This document shows, piece after piece, positions 46,486 through 54,916 of a stretch of 64,000 nucleotides of DNA. The position numbers and the translations under genes are program-made. How positions within the stretch are numbered: position 1 is the stretch's first letter; the number at the start of each line of letters is the position of its first letter. Source of the stretch: Pseudomonas tructae (GTDB lineage: Bacteria; Pseudomonadota; Gammaproteobacteria; Pseudomonadales; Pseudomonadaceae); the NCBI RefSeq assembly GCF_004214895.1, contig NZ_CP035952.1, positions 3,854,501 through 3,918,500 of the forward strand, written 5' to 3'. The notes beneath the pieces are model-generated. The model was not told the origin of the DNA. It did no database searches and was given only the letters and a program-made list of their open reading frames with translations.

Positions 46486-46656
46486 CTACTCCTTCGCCGA
46501 ACCAGCCTTGGCTGGGGCGGCGGGTTTACCGGGGACCTCCTCGGCGTAGCCGCGGGCAATCAGCCCCTTGCCGACTTCAGCCGTTACATCGAAGGTCTCG
46601 CCCTTCGTCCGCTCGCCGACAGCGCCGGAGAGCGGGCCCAGTGCTCGAATCTTCAT
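46486..46656 (-). CDS. Small head-tail module protein, 56 aa
   Basis: Reads MKIRALGPLSGAVGERTKGE ... ENTIRE product ends KAGSAKE-stop. A helical core TFDVTAEVGKGLIARGYAEE precedes a Lys/Pro/Ala tail. GAGGTG lies before the ATG. Such tiny genes between gp10 and the head closure gene are usual in lambda/HK97-like phages and may be minor capsid or joining parts. Its spacing to both neighbours is 3-9 nt. Confidence 0.8.
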   Translation of the reverse strand: MKIRALGPLSGAVGERTKGETFDVTAEVGKGLIARGYAEEVPGKPAAPAKAGSAKE

Positions 46657-46665
46657 TGGTACACC

Positions 46666-46986
46666 TCATGGGTTGGGAATGGTGGAACACAGCAGGCGCT
46701 GCATCGTGCGGTCGTTGTCCAGCAATGCAGCCTCGACCTTGTAGGTGACGCCATCGCACGCCAGGCGCCAGCCAGCAACGATGTCTGCCCGGGGCCTGAT
46801 GCGGATTTCCGCACTGATCACCGCCTGCAGCTGTTCAGCGACTGGAGTGACACGGCCGGTTGGCATGGTGATTTCCGCCCAGACTTTACCGGCATCCAGC
46901 CAGGTCTCAGTGGCACCGCCAGAAGCATTCTTCTGTCGGTGCGGCTTCGTCACCACGCACCGGTGTTTAAGGGGGCCTGCTCTCAT
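46666..46986 (-). CDS. Head closure protein (head-tail joining)
   Basis: 106 residues. PLKHRCVVTKPHRQKNASGG and VWAEITMPTGRVTPVAEQLQ with a beta-barrel C-terminus fit the phage head-tail adaptor (PF05521-type) pattern. It seals the connector after packaging. Overlaps the connector gene by 1 nt. Confidence 0.85.
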   Translation of the reverse strand: MRAGPLKHRCVVTKPHRQKNASGGATETWLDAGKVWAEITMPTGRVTPVAEQLQAVISAEIRIRPRADIVAGWRLACDGVTYKVEAALLDNDRTMQRLLCSTIPNP

Positions 46987-47285
46987 CAGAATCGCTTCCT
47001 GTACCAGAGCAGCCTTTCGACCGCGAGAGGAACTGCGGTGGAGATGGTGCCAATGACCACGGCTTCGCGGTTTGCGTACCAGTGACCGACCAGTAGCAGG
47101 ATCGCCTGCTCAACATCCGGGGTCATCCCCATCTCTTCTGGCCCGGCTGGATCGCCTTCGACCAATACACGATCACAATGCATCGCGACGTGCGCCTTGG
47201 CCGCCTCGATGTAGCCGATGATGATCGAGTCTTCTTCATCACCATCCAGGCGCAGGTGAAGCTTCACGCGGGACAGGTCGAGCAT
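46986..47285 (-). CDS. Head-tail connector protein
   Basis: 99 residues, gp6-like: MLDLSRVKLHLRLDGDEEDS, IIGYIEAAKAHVAMHCDRVL and a basic helical end (LLVGHWYANREAV). It binds the portal at the neck. The run of 0-9 nt gaps across 45531-47642 marks one translational unit. Confidence 0.88.
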   Translation of the reverse strand: MLDLSRVKLHLRLDGDEEDSIIIGYIEAAKAHVAMHCDRVLVEGDPAGPEEMGMTPDVEQAILLLVGHWYANREAVVIGTISTAVPLAVERLLWYRKRF

Positions 47286-47642
47286 TTACTTGGCCTCAGC
47301 TGCTGCTTTGTCGGCAGCAGCCTTGTCAGCGGCGGCTTTATCGGCGGCCTCCTTTTCAGCAGCTGCTTTGTCTGCTGCGGCCTTCTCGGCAGCGGCTTTC
47401 TCAACTGCTGCTTTGTCGGCAGCAGCCTTGTCTTCCTTCGGAATTGCAGACTTGGTTTCCTTGGGCTTGACCACCCGCGGTTTGCCGTTGGCATCGAGCT
47501 CCACAGCCAGGCCCTTGCCGATTAGGGTGTGCGCGTACTCGTCATCAGCATCCTCGAAAGTCGCGCCGGCCTTTACCTTGTTCGAGTCGGCGCCAAGCAA
47601 CAGGCCGTTACCCACGAAGCCCCACAGAATCTTGATTTTCAT
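47286..47642 (-). CDS. Ala/Lys-repeat protein of the head module
   Basis: 118 residues. A folded N-terminal half of about 65 residues (MKIKILWGFVGNGLLLGADS; AHTLIGKGLAVELDANGKP) is followed by eleven repeats of A-A-[AEV]-[DE]-K, which form a long charged helix. The repeat is also visible in the DNA (units near GCAGCTGCTTTGTCGGCAGC). The folded part may be a capsid decoration-type domain; the tail could act as a spacer. Function unknown. Confidence 0.75.
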   Translation of the reverse strand: MKIKILWGFVGNGLLLGADSNKVKAGATFEDADDEYAHTLIGKGLAVELDANGKPRVVKPKETKSAIPKEDKAAADKAAVEKAAAEKAAADKAAAEKEAADKAAADKAAADKAAAEAK

Positions 47643-47661
47643 ACTGCCTCCAGAAACGAAG

Positions 47662-47682
47662 AGGCCGGCAATGTGCCGGCCT
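47662..47682 (-). terminator. Hairpin after the major capsid gene
   Basis: AGGCCGGCA-CAT-TGCCGGCCT, a perfect 9-bp stem 14 nt beyond the capsid stop, followed leftwards by TCTTCG. A partial terminator or stabiliser. Confidence 0.65.
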
Positions 47683-47696
47683 TCGCAGTGGTTGAG

Positions 47697-48896
47697 TTAT
47701 GCGCCAGTCGGGAACCGGCCTTTGACCAGGGCTTCCCTGCGGCGCACACCGAGACCCAGGCGCTCCTCGACCAGTAGCGCGCGTTCGTTCTTGATGAACT
47801 GATCGTTGATCAAGCCCATCTTGAACAGGAAAGACATACGGTCAAACAGCGTGGTGGAGCGCGCGAAGTTCGCGGTCAGGAACTCGCCGCCGGTGTCAGC
47901 ATCGCCTTCGTCCATGCTGTCGGAGGTGATCACTGGGCGGCCCCAGAGGATTGGAGTAACCAGGCCTTGCAGGTTGGCGAACAGGTAGCGGTTCTCGCCA
48001 TCCTTCTGCAGCTCGATGTTCATCCAGTCAAGCTCGGTCATTACCACGCCGTCGGCCGACATCTGCGATTGTTTGCGCACCTGGTAGATCGAACGGCGCA
48101 CCAGGTCGATCGCGGTATCGCCGGCCTTGCTCAGCGCGGTGTTGTAGGCAGTCGCTTGGGTCATCAGGCCATTCAGGTTCTCGCCGGCACCGTCGCCCTT
48201 GAGAATCTGCGCCTCCTCCTCAAGCTTGAGGTCATAACGCAGCAGCTGCTGCAGGTAGGCGAACAGCTGAGGCACGTCATCCAGCGCTTCATCGGTGACC
48301 GGCATCCAGACCGCGATCTTCTTCACGCGGTCGGTTTCGGTAGTGAAGGTCACGTTGCTGGTCGGCTTCAGGCCGCCCTCGGCCACGGGCGCGGCACCGC
48401 GGGTGTGCACGTTCTCGCGGAAGTAGGTGTAGTTTTGACCAGACACCGGCACGGCGGTCAGCAGGTCACGGATGCGCAGCTCTTGGCGGATTCCAGGCTG
48501 GATCACCGGATCATACTGCGGCACCACAATGCCAGCACTGGTGACCTTCATTTCCTTCATGCTGGCCATGTCGGACTTGGTCACGTCGAGTTCGGCAAGG
48601 CCGCCACCCTTCTTCAGGGATTTGTAGCTCTCATCGCCCTGGATGAGGTCAATGAAGCTTTTGCCCTCGGTCGGCTGGCCGCGCAGCATGACGCCCTTCT
48701 GCTCCAGGTCCTGGACCTGGTCGATGACGCGCTGCAGCTCACCCTTCTGATTGTCGATCTGGCTCTTCAGGTCAGTAGTGACCTTGTTGCCCTTCTCGAC
48801 CTCAGTGATGACTGCATCGTACTTGGTTTGCAGGCTCTCGAAGCCGCTCTTCAGCTGCAGCTCCAGGGAGTCCTTCAGTTCTTTTACTTCGCTCAT
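47697..48896 (-). CDS. Major capsid protein, HK97 fold
   Basis: 399 residues. A delta/scaffold coiled coil (about 1-100: VKELKDSLELQLKSGFESLQ ... LQRVIDQVQDLE) would be removed by the protease. The mature part has E-loop and A/P-domain patterns (VVPQYDPVIQPGIRQELRIR; TYFRENVHTRGAAPVAEGG; DEALDDVPQLFAYLQQLLRY). Overlaps the protease gene by 4 nt. Confidence 0.95.
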   Translation of the reverse strand: MSEVKELKDSLELQLKSGFESLQTKYDAVITEVEKGNKVTTDLKSQIDNQKGELQRVIDQVQDLEQKGVMLRGQPTEGKSFIDLIQGDESYKSLKKGGGLAELDVTKSDMASMKEMKVTSAGIVVPQYDPVIQPGIRQELRIRDLLTAVPVSGQNYTYFRENVHTRGAAPVAEGGLKPTSNVTFTTETDRVKKIAVWMPVTDEALDDVPQLFAYLQQLLRYDLKLEEEAQILKGDGAGENLNGLMTQATAYNTALSKAGDTAIDLVRRSIYQVRKQSQMSADGVVMTELDWMNIELQKDGENRYLFANLQGLVTPILWGRPVITSDSMDEGDADTGGEFLTANFARSTTLFDRMSFLFKMGLINDQFIKNERALLVEERLGLGVRRREALVKGRFPTGA

Positions 48897-49534
48897 GGCG
48901 ATACTCCGAAATGGTGGGTGAACAGGTTGGAAATGTCTTTCAGCTCATCCACGATCGCCGTGGCCTCGCTTCCGCCGTCACGGCGTAGCGCGGGGTAGCC
49001 GAGCGAAGCGACTGCTGCCGCTTCCTTCTGCGAAAGCCCCATGCGTTCGCGCAGGGCATTCTCGAAAAGTCGAATGTCAGATTTCACAGTGAGGACATGC
49101 GCCTCAGGGTTCATGCCGAAAGGCACGAATGAGGCCTCCCAGAGCTCGGCCTCCTTGATGACTCGAACGCGCCGACCCGCCCGCTCTTCGAAGTCAGCTT
49201 TGATGGTGTTGAAGCCAATCGACATGCTGTCGAGAATCTCGGCCTTCATCAGCTCGTAGGCATCACGGGCATAGCTGACGGCCAGATTGACCTTGCCCTT
49301 CACCAGCAACCCATGGTCGTCCTGGGTGTAATCGGCGGCACCCACCAGCCGGGTGAGGTCGTGGTACAGCGCTAGCTTCAACTTGCCACTCCGGGTCGCC
49401 TTCACTTGGGTGAAGGCCCCAGGCAGGATGACGTCGTCGCCCAGGTCGACGTTGTTGAACACTGCGGCGTAACCTTCAAAGTTGCCGACGTCATCAACAG
49501 ACTTGAGCTCAAACGGAACTTCAAGATTCGCCAT
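48893..49534 (-). CDS. Prohead protease, HK97 family
   Basis: 213 residues of the herpesvirus-assemblin-like S78 family: FEGYAAVFNNVDLGDDVILP, catalytic His in ALYHD, catalytic Ser in LDSMSIGF, then VIKEAELWEASFVPFGMNPE. It trims the capsid delta domain during maturation. Overlaps the portal gene by 14 nt. Confidence 0.95.
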   Translation of the reverse strand: MANLEVPFELKSVDDVGNFEGYAAVFNNVDLGDDVILPGAFTQVKATRSGKLKLALYHDLTRLVGAADYTQDDHGLLVKGKVNLAVSYARDAYELMKAEILDSMSIGFNTIKADFEERAGRRVRVIKEAELWEASFVPFGMNPEAHVLTVKSDIRLFENALRERMGLSQKEAAAVASLGYPALRRDGGSEATAIVDELKDISNLFTHHFGVSP

Positions 49535-50735
49535 TTTTGTCCATCTCCCACCGGGTTACCCGGTTGTATTCGTCGCCCTCCAGGGGAGGCAGGTTTTCCT
49601 TTACGCGGACTTCGTTGATGAACATCCAGCCGGAGCCGCCCGAGCCGCCCAGCGCCGCCTTGTAGTAGGCAGCACGCCCTGCGCTGTCCGCGCGCAGTAG
49701 GCCCTCTACCGCAAACTCGACGAAGCGGGAGGTGGATCGGTAAATCTTGTCGTTGAATTCGTCCTCCACCGCATCGATGAAAGGCTTCAAGCCGAAGGTG
49801 ATGTACCCGGTCAGCTGCTGCTCAAGGTTCGAGCCCATGATCGAGGTCTTACCGGCGCGGTTGGCCAGCCAAAGCGGCACACCGTAGATGCCCGCCAGGG
49901 CCTCCTCCTGGAACTGCTGAGACTCGATGAACTGGGCGTCCTTCTGGCTGATACCCGCCGGGACGATCTTGGGGTTGCCTTGCAGGACGGCCATCTTGCC
50001 GATGTCGTCGGTGTCGGCCTTGCGCACATCAGGGAACTTCGCCATCACCTGGGCCTGCTGGGCCTGGGTCAGGAACTGTTCGTAGATCACGTACCCGCCA
50101 GTGAAGCCACCCTTGCGCATGAAGCGGGCCGACCACTGCTGCCCTGCCTTGGCCAGCCCCATGGTCTCGGCCTGGTGCTCGATGGGCGACAAACCGACAA
50201 CGCCGTCGAGACTGAACAGCTTGAAGTGGAGCATGTGCTCTGGAGATACCGGGAATGGGTCACCCTTGCTGGGCGTTACCAAGTAGATGAGATCACCCTC
50301 GGCGTCGATGCTGACAGTCTTCCAGTCCAGCGGCACAAGACCGATCGGATCACCGTGGACATTGCGCTCGATCAGTGCGAACGCATTGCCACGTAACGCC
50401 ATGTTCACGACTACGAACTTGAGGAAGTTCAGCATCGTCATGTAAGGGTTCGGCTTGCGCAGTAACTTGAGCATCCGATCATTGCCGGTAACCAGCTCCC
50501 GCCCGCCCTTCTTGTCCTCGTACAACTTCAGCGGCAAGCCGCTGAGAGACTCGGAAAGGATCTTGACGCAGGACCAAACCATGCTAATGGATAGCGCGGT
50601 TTTGGCTGTGACCCGAACTCCCGCCTTCGTACGCTTGCCGCCGACCTCAAGATCAACTTCGACGTAGTCGCCCGTGGCTGGATCGGTGTAGCCGAAAAAT
50701 CCCCAGGTCCTGGGGTTGTACCATTTGAATGCCAT
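49521..50735 (-). CDS. Portal protein, HK97 gp3 family
   Basis: 404 residues: MAFKWYNPRTWGFFGYTDPA, then ALSISMVWSCVKILSESLSG, LPLKLYEDKKGG, and FMRKGGFTGGYVIYEQFLTQ. Twelve copies form the DNA entry ring. It lies 2 nt after terL. Confidence 0.95.
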   Translation of the reverse strand: MAFKWYNPRTWGFFGYTDPATGDYVEVDLEVGGKRTKAGVRVTAKTALSISMVWSCVKILSESLSGLPLKLYEDKKGGRELVTGNDRMLKLLRKPNPYMTMLNFLKFVVVNMALRGNAFALIERNVHGDPIGLVPLDWKTVSIDAEGDLIYLVTPSKGDPFPVSPEHMLHFKLFSLDGVVGLSPIEHQAETMGLAKAGQQWSARFMRKGGFTGGYVIYEQFLTQAQQAQVMAKFPDVRKADTDDIGKMAVLQGNPKIVPAGISQKDAQFIESQQFQEEALAGIYGVPLWLANRAGKTSIMGSNLEQQLTGYITFGLKPFIDAVEDEFNDKIYRSTSRFVEFAVEGLLRADSAGRAAYYKAALGGSGGSGWMFINEVRVKENLPPLEGDEYNRVTRWEMDKNGES

Positions 50736-50737
50736 GG

Positions 50738-52423
50738 TCAGCCTATTAGTCCGAAGAAGCCGTTATCCAGATAATCAGCCATGCCGCCCTGGGCTTCAGG
50801 GTTGAGGGCCATGAGCGTCACGGCGTTAAACAGGGCCATCAGCGGGTCAATCTTCGCTGAGCCGCTGGCCTGCTTGGTGATGAGGATGGCGTTGCCTCGC
50901 GGCTCGACCCGGGCATTGCCACAGCACCAGGCCATCATGGGCTGGCCGCCGTGCCACAGCCCGCCCTCGGCAAGCTTCCGCTCGGCAGTTTTGATTGCGC
51001 CTCCTAAGGTGTAACCCTGCTTCACGCCGCCAATTTTCTCGCGGGGGATACCCTTGAGCTCCAAGGCATCAAGGATCGCGCCGATCCCTACTGGGTCGAG
51101 CCCAACTTGGTCGAGCAGGCCGGCCTCCTCCACCTCAGCGACAAGATCGGCAATCTGGTCCACGTCATCGCCGATACGTTCAACCAGGGTCAGGTGTCCG
51201 TCCTGGGCGAAGTCTCGTATACGAGGAGCCTCAGCCTTGCGGCGCTCCAGCACTGAGGGGTGCGCCCAGGCGTGAGTCCAGACCAGCCAGCGCCGACTTT
51301 CTCGCTCACGCCCCACCGCGGCGAAGCCGAGCAAGTCATCAAGGCCGCCGCCATCGATGCCGATGTCGATCACCTCGCAACGCTCGATCAGATCCTCCAG
51401 CGTTCGGCAACTCTTCGAAACCTGCTGCTCCCAGTAGTCGGCGCCGGCCCAGCGATCCGAAAGCAGTGCCAAGCCGATTTCAACGTTGAGGTGCTTTGCC
51501 AGAAAGCCTCGGAACGACTCTTCACCATCCATCTGCGCCTGGGCATAGCCTCGCTCAATGAACGGCTCGTCGACCGACAGCCCCAGGTTGGGGTTGGTGA
51601 TGTAGGCGTTCGAGAAGTCTCGATGGGCGCCCACGTCGAGCAAGGCCTTCGGAAACTCATACAGAACCGGCAGGAACGATTTATCGACGATCTCACCGTC
51701 CCGAACCTTGCGGGCATACATCAACTTCTGCCGGAACACCCCAGCAGGTGGAGCATCGGACTGAGTCGTTGCCCAGATGATGAAACCTTCAGGGCGGGAA
51801 GCCAGCCCGCCGGTAGCCTCACGAAGCATCGCTTCGGCGTTGTTCCGCTTGCCGAACACCCAGAGCTCATCGATGAAAACGCCAATGGCCTTCTTGCCAG
51901 ACACTGTCTCGCTGTCGGCAGCTACCACCTTAAGGGTGGCGTTTGTCTGGTGATGGGTCACGGTGCGGATGTGATCCTGCACCTTGAGGAGCGCCGAAAG
52001 CTCCTCGTCGGCCCGAACCATGTCGCGGATCGGGATGTAGGAGTTGTCGGCAATCTCCTTGGTCGGCGCCAAGATGATGAATTCGCCCGATGGCCGCCAG
52101 TTGAGGATCAGCGCTGTGAGCATGATCCCCGCAGCGATGGTCGACTTACCGTTCTTTTTACTGATCAACAGCATGAACTCGCTGACCAGGCGCCGGCCTT
52201 CGTCAGGGTCATAGGCACCGAAGATCGCCGCAACGAACTGGTTGACCCAATCGCGGACCGTCTCGCACATCAGCGGGCTGCCAGTGGCATCGACCATCCG
52301 CAGTGCGCCGAACACTTCCAGGGCTTCTTCAGCCTCGGTCGGGAACAGCGGGTCGAAGGGAATCAGGCTCTGGCGCGCAACGATGCGCTGCTCCCAGTCG
52401 GGGCATGCAGTTGTCCACTCCAT
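50738..52423 (-). CDS. terL: Terminase large subunit
   Basis: 561 residues, packaging ATPase and nuclease. Walker A-like SKKNGKST (about 88-95), FIILAPTKEIADNSYIP, Walker B GVFIDELWVFG, and C-terminal nuclease Asp residues in DIGIDGGGLDDLLG. The start at 52423 overlaps the terS stop (TGATG); a GTG at 52426 is the alternative. The HK97/lambda-type order terS-terL-portal-protease-capsid is kept. Confidence 0.95.
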   Translation of the reverse strand: MEWTTACPDWEQRIVARQSLIPFDPLFPTEAEEALEVFGALRMVDATGSPLMCETVRDWVNQFVAAIFGAYDPDEGRRLVSEFMLLISKKNGKSTIAAGIMLTALILNWRPSGEFIILAPTKEIADNSYIPIRDMVRADEELSALLKVQDHIRTVTHHQTNATLKVVAADSETVSGKKAIGVFIDELWVFGKRNNAEAMLREATGGLASRPEGFIIWATTQSDAPPAGVFRQKLMYARKVRDGEIVDKSFLPVLYEFPKALLDVGAHRDFSNAYITNPNLGLSVDEPFIERGYAQAQMDGEESFRGFLAKHLNVEIGLALLSDRWAGADYWEQQVSKSCRTLEDLIERCEVIDIGIDGGGLDDLLGFAAVGRERESRRWLVWTHAWAHPSVLERRKAEAPRIRDFAQDGHLTLVERIGDDVDQIADLVAEVEEAGLLDQVGLDPVGIGAILDALELKGIPREKIGGVKQGYTLGGAIKTAERKLAEGGLWHGGQPMMAWCCGNARVEPRGNAILITKQASGSAKIDPLMALFNAVTLMALNPEAQGGMADYLDNGFFGLIG

Positions 52424-52965
52424 CACTTCACCGCTCGCAGCGGGCCGCGGCGGGCGCCGAACTTGCCAGACGCTGCATCAGCAGCCTTCTCTTTTGCCTG
52501 CTCTTTCTTCCCGCTCTCGCCTTTCCGGGGGTGTACGAAGGGCATCAAGGCCTTCGCCGCGTCCACACGAAGCTTCGCCTCGGTGCCCATGTCGTTCATG
52601 ACAGCGAGCAGGAAGTCTTTCGGGTCCTTGTGAGACAGCGCTCGAGAGAGGTCAAAGCCAGCTGGCTCCCACTCACCCTCAACGCTTTGAGCATCAGCTG
52701 CGGGGCCTGACGACGGCGAATCAAGGGTGGGCCTGACGTCCCCACCTTTAGCATCGCCTTTAACATCCGCTTTAACATCGCCCGGCATAAGACCGAGCGC
52801 TCGAAGCTTGTTCACCTCGGCAACGACATCGGGGTCCTTGGCCAGCCGCGACCCAGCTGCAGACGCCGATTTTTCTGGGCATCCAGCCGCAATGGCTGCG
52901 TCTCGATTGGACGCGCCTCCCCTGAGAGCGTCAACGAATCGGCGCTTTTTGGGTGTTAAAGCCAT
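52423..52965 (-). CDS. terS: Terminase small subunit
   Basis: 180 residues: an N-terminal HTH (TPKKRRFVDALRGGASNRDA, IAAGCPEKSASAAGSRLAKD) recognises the packaging site, followed by a low-complexity linker and a C-terminal basic part. The linker carries a repeated V-K-[AG]-D motif with matching DNA repeats around 52740-52790. Confidence 0.93.
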   Translation of the reverse strand: MALTPKKRRFVDALRGGASNRDAAIAAGCPEKSASAAGSRLAKDPDVVAEVNKLRALGLMPGDVKADVKGDAKGGDVRPTLDSPSSGPAADAQSVEGEWEPAGFDLSRALSHKDPKDFLLAVMNDMGTEAKLRVDAAKALMPFVHPRKGESGKKEQAKEKAADAASGKFGARRGPLRAVK

Positions 52966-53123
52966 TTAACAAAAATCCTGTGAGGGAAAAAAATCTGTGC
53001 ATGGGGTCGAGGGCGGTCTAGCTAGATGAGAATCGCTATATTTCGACCTCCCCCCACCAAAGAAGCACGCCATTGACGTGCTTCGGAAGCGCCCCAGCCG
53101 ACCTCGCGCCATTTCTATGACGG
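52966..53123. promoter_or_regulatory. terS-HNH gap, probable cos/packaging region
   Basis: 158 nt with no gene. It has an inverted repeat GAAGCACG/CGTGCTTC (53063-53085) and a poly-C/poly-G patch. Position next to terS and an HNH nuclease fits a cos site, but the cut site cannot be seen directly. Confidence 0.4.
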
Positions 53124-53462
53124 TCAGCCCGCTAGGCCAGCAGCCTCCTCGGCCTGCTTGACCGAGTCGTGGCAGGGCTTGCACAACGGCTGCCAGTTAC
53201 CCTGATCCCAGAAGAGGTTCATGTCGCCGCGGTGCGCCACGACGTGGTCGACAACCCCGGCTGCAACTGTGTGGCCTTGCCGAGCGCAGTAGACGCACAG
53301 CGGGTTGTCCCGCAGGTACTGCTCTCTCGCCTTCTGCCACTTGTAGCCGTAGCCACGCTGGGTGCTGGTCTTGTCGCCTCGCCAGCTGCCTGGGGTGACG
53401 GCCTTCAGCCGAGAGCTTTGCCCTTCCTTAACTCGGGAGCCGAGCGTCTTGAGCCTGGCCAT
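53124..53462 (-). CDS. HNH endonuclease of the packaging module
   Basis: 112 residues. Zinc-type Cys pairs (LCVYC and CKPCH) and the HNH core VVDHVVAHRGD, NLFWDQGNWQPLC, HDSVKQ. In HK97-like phages an adjacent HNH protein (gp74) is needed with terminase for cos cutting. Starts 1 nt after the holin stop region. Confidence 0.93.
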   Translation of the reverse strand: MARLKTLGSRVKEGQSSRLKAVTPGSWRGDKTSTQRGYGYKWQKAREQYLRDNPLCVYCARQGHTVAAGVVDHVVAHRGDMNLFWDQGNWQPLCKPCHDSVKQAEEAAGLAG

Positions 53463-53785
53463 CAGCCTTCAACCTTCCGACTCATGAACCGGTCGGAATA
53501 CTCGCGCAGCTTCTCCACGCCGATGAAGCCGACCATGCAGCCAGCGAATACAGCGAGGTTGGTGGGCAGCGAGAAGTACTCGAGCACTGGCATCAGGCTC
53601 GTGCCGATCAAGCCGCACAGGATTCCTTCAAGGAACATCTTGCGGCGACCGCCACCACCGTAGATAACGCGACACATCGCAACAGCTGCGGCTGTTCCGC
53701 CGGTATACAGCTGCGGCTGATGGGCGATCGCCCAGGCAATCACTGCGGCCCACAGGCCGGGGTCCTTCTCGGGCATGTTTGGCAT
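53462..53785 (-). CDS. Phage holin
   Basis: 107 residues with about three membrane segments (WAAVIAWAIAHQPQLYTGGT, MFLEGILCGLIGTSLMPVLE, NLAVFAGCMVGFIGVEKL) and a charged C-terminus. This is the lambda-S-like holin superfamily layout. It opens the inner membrane for the endolysin, which lies 21 kb away at the other end of the late region. GGAGG 8 nt before the ATG at 53785. Confidence 0.85.
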   Translation of the reverse strand: MPNMPEKDPGLWAAVIAWAIAHQPQLYTGGTAAAVAMCRVIYGGGGRRKMFLEGILCGLIGTSLMPVLEYFSLPTNLAVFAGCMVGFIGVEKLREYSDRFMSRKVEG

Positions 53786-53817
53786 CTCGTTTCCTCCCGT
53801 TCCAGGGAGCACAAATG

Positions 53818-53842
53818 AAAAAGGCCCACCGTATGGGGGCCT
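53818..53842 (-). terminator. Terminator upstream of the holin
   Basis: AAGGCCC(C) / GGGCCTT stem followed by TTTTTC leftwards; lies between the DUF2513-like gene and the holin. Confidence 0.75.
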
Positions 53843-53869
53843 TGGGGTTTACGATGCAGGATCGGATGG

Positions 53870-54169
53870 TTAACCGTGTGCAAGGAAAGGGTTGTTGAGT
53901 AAAGCTTTGCGCTTCTTGACCCCATCTAGGTACTCATAACCATTCCAGGTGACGCGAACGATGACGGATCCGTTGCTCTCGACTTCAATAAATCCTGCAT
54001 CAGCGAGCAGCCAAACATGACCTGCGACTAGGTATTCCGGCCACTCCTGCTGCTTGTCAACCGACAAGTTGTTGTACAGCTCGCTCACTGACATATTTAG
54101 CGTCCAATCGGACGTGCCAGTCACGCAGTAATGCAAGATTGACGCAAGCAAATCAGGGCTTCTTTCCAT
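53870..54169 (-). CDS. DUF2513-like protein
   Basis: 99 residues. MERSPDLLASILHYCV starts a winged-helix-like fold with YLVAGHVWLLADAGFIEVES and VRVTWNGYEYLD, the DUF2513 pattern found in many phages and mobile elements. Function not established; DNA or protein binding is likely from the fold. Confidence 0.75.
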   Translation of the reverse strand: MERSPDLLASILHYCVTGTSDWTLNMSVSELYNNLSVDKQQEWPEYLVAGHVWLLADAGFIEVESNGSVIVRVTWNGYEYLDGVKKRKALLNNPFLAHG

Positions 54170-54263
54170 AGGTTTCCTCGTCAGCGCTGACTGCGCAACG
54201 AGATGGTATCCGAAGCCGCCTAGAAAATAAAAAGTCCTGGCAGTAGTCGAGACCTAGAAACGA

Positions 54264-54286
54264 CAAAGCCCCGCAGTGCGGGGCCT
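54264..54286 (-). terminator. Terminator after the small membrane protein gene
   Basis: AGGCCCCGC-A-CTGCGGGGCTTTGT: a 7-8 bp GC stem with a short T run leftwards. Confidence 0.75.
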
Positions 54287-54295
54287 TGGCCGAGG

Positions 54296-54520
54296 TTAAA
54301 CCTCTTGTCGAGTGGGGATCGTGCCGTTTGCCATAATGCCGCACCAGATGGAGATGATTGGTGTAGCAAAGCAGGTGAAGCCATACATTAGGAGCTGTTT
54401 GATCATCAGGTTATCCTCAGTTGTGTGTTGCATGATCGCGATGAGTTGTTCTGGTTTGGAGCTGAGAGCGGTCAATATGACCGCGAGAATGAACAAGATC
54501 GCCAACTGGGAGGCCGTCAT
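54296..54520 (-). CDS. Small two-segment membrane protein
   Basis: 74 residues starting MTASQLAILFILAVILTALS. Two hydrophobic stretches (AILFILAVILTAL and YGFTCFATPIISIWCGIM) are joined by a polar loop (QHTTEDNLMIKQ). It lies just upstream of the lysis/packaging genes, so an antiholin or second holin is possible. The start at 54520 is preferred since the upstream extension is polar and unlike a membrane N-terminus. Confidence 0.65.
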   Translation of the reverse strand: MTASQLAILFILAVILTALSSKPEQLIAIMQHTTEDNLMIKQLLMYGFTCFATPIISIWCGIMANGTIPTRQEV

Positions 54521-54870
54521 GGCCGGATTCGAACCGTTTGATCCCCGGAAACTGGGTGGCAGGTAGTCATCCCTGCTCGTGGTCACATGATACCAATGTT
54601 CAGGCCAGATCTAAACAAACAAGCCCGAATTTTTAGCAGGGCTTTCGGGGCCACTCCTCACCACACGCAGAAATGATAGGAGGGGCAGTGTTGCTCAGAC
54701 GCTCAATGGCAACTAAAAAGTGCAGAGGGCCGGTGCTTACCCGGCTTGATGGGCTGGATCGCCGGGTCACGTACCCCCGCCTCTCATCGCGTTGCCGATC
54801 AGGGAGCGCACTTTGATCGGCGCCACTACCGACTTAGCCCAGCTGCCTGGGCGCGTCATCTGCAGAAACG
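54521..54870. other. Intergenic region before the lysis/packaging module
   Basis: No gene recognised over about 350 nt. It contains an AAGCCC...GGGCTT inverted repeat near 54635-54660, and could hold a late promoter and Q-utilisation site, but no element could be assigned with confidence. Confidence 0.4.
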
Positions 54871-54897
54871 AAAAAGCCCAGCGCAATGGCCGGGCTT
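54871..54897 (-). terminator. Terminator after the 183-aa gene
   Basis: AAGCCCGGC / GCTGGGCTT stem with a 7-nt loop, followed by TTTTTCG leftwards. Confidence 0.75.
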
Positions 54898-54916
54898 ACT
54901 GTCAAAACTCTGACTT

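Noticed and set aside
47290-47420. A CRISPR-like array of short repeats
   Set aside because: The repeats are in frame codons for an Ala/Lys helix with no spacers between them.
54515-54555. tRNA-like T-loop (GGTTCGAATCC) on the minus strand
   Set aside because: Stem pairing extends to only about 3 bp and no anticodon or acceptor arm could be fitted around it.
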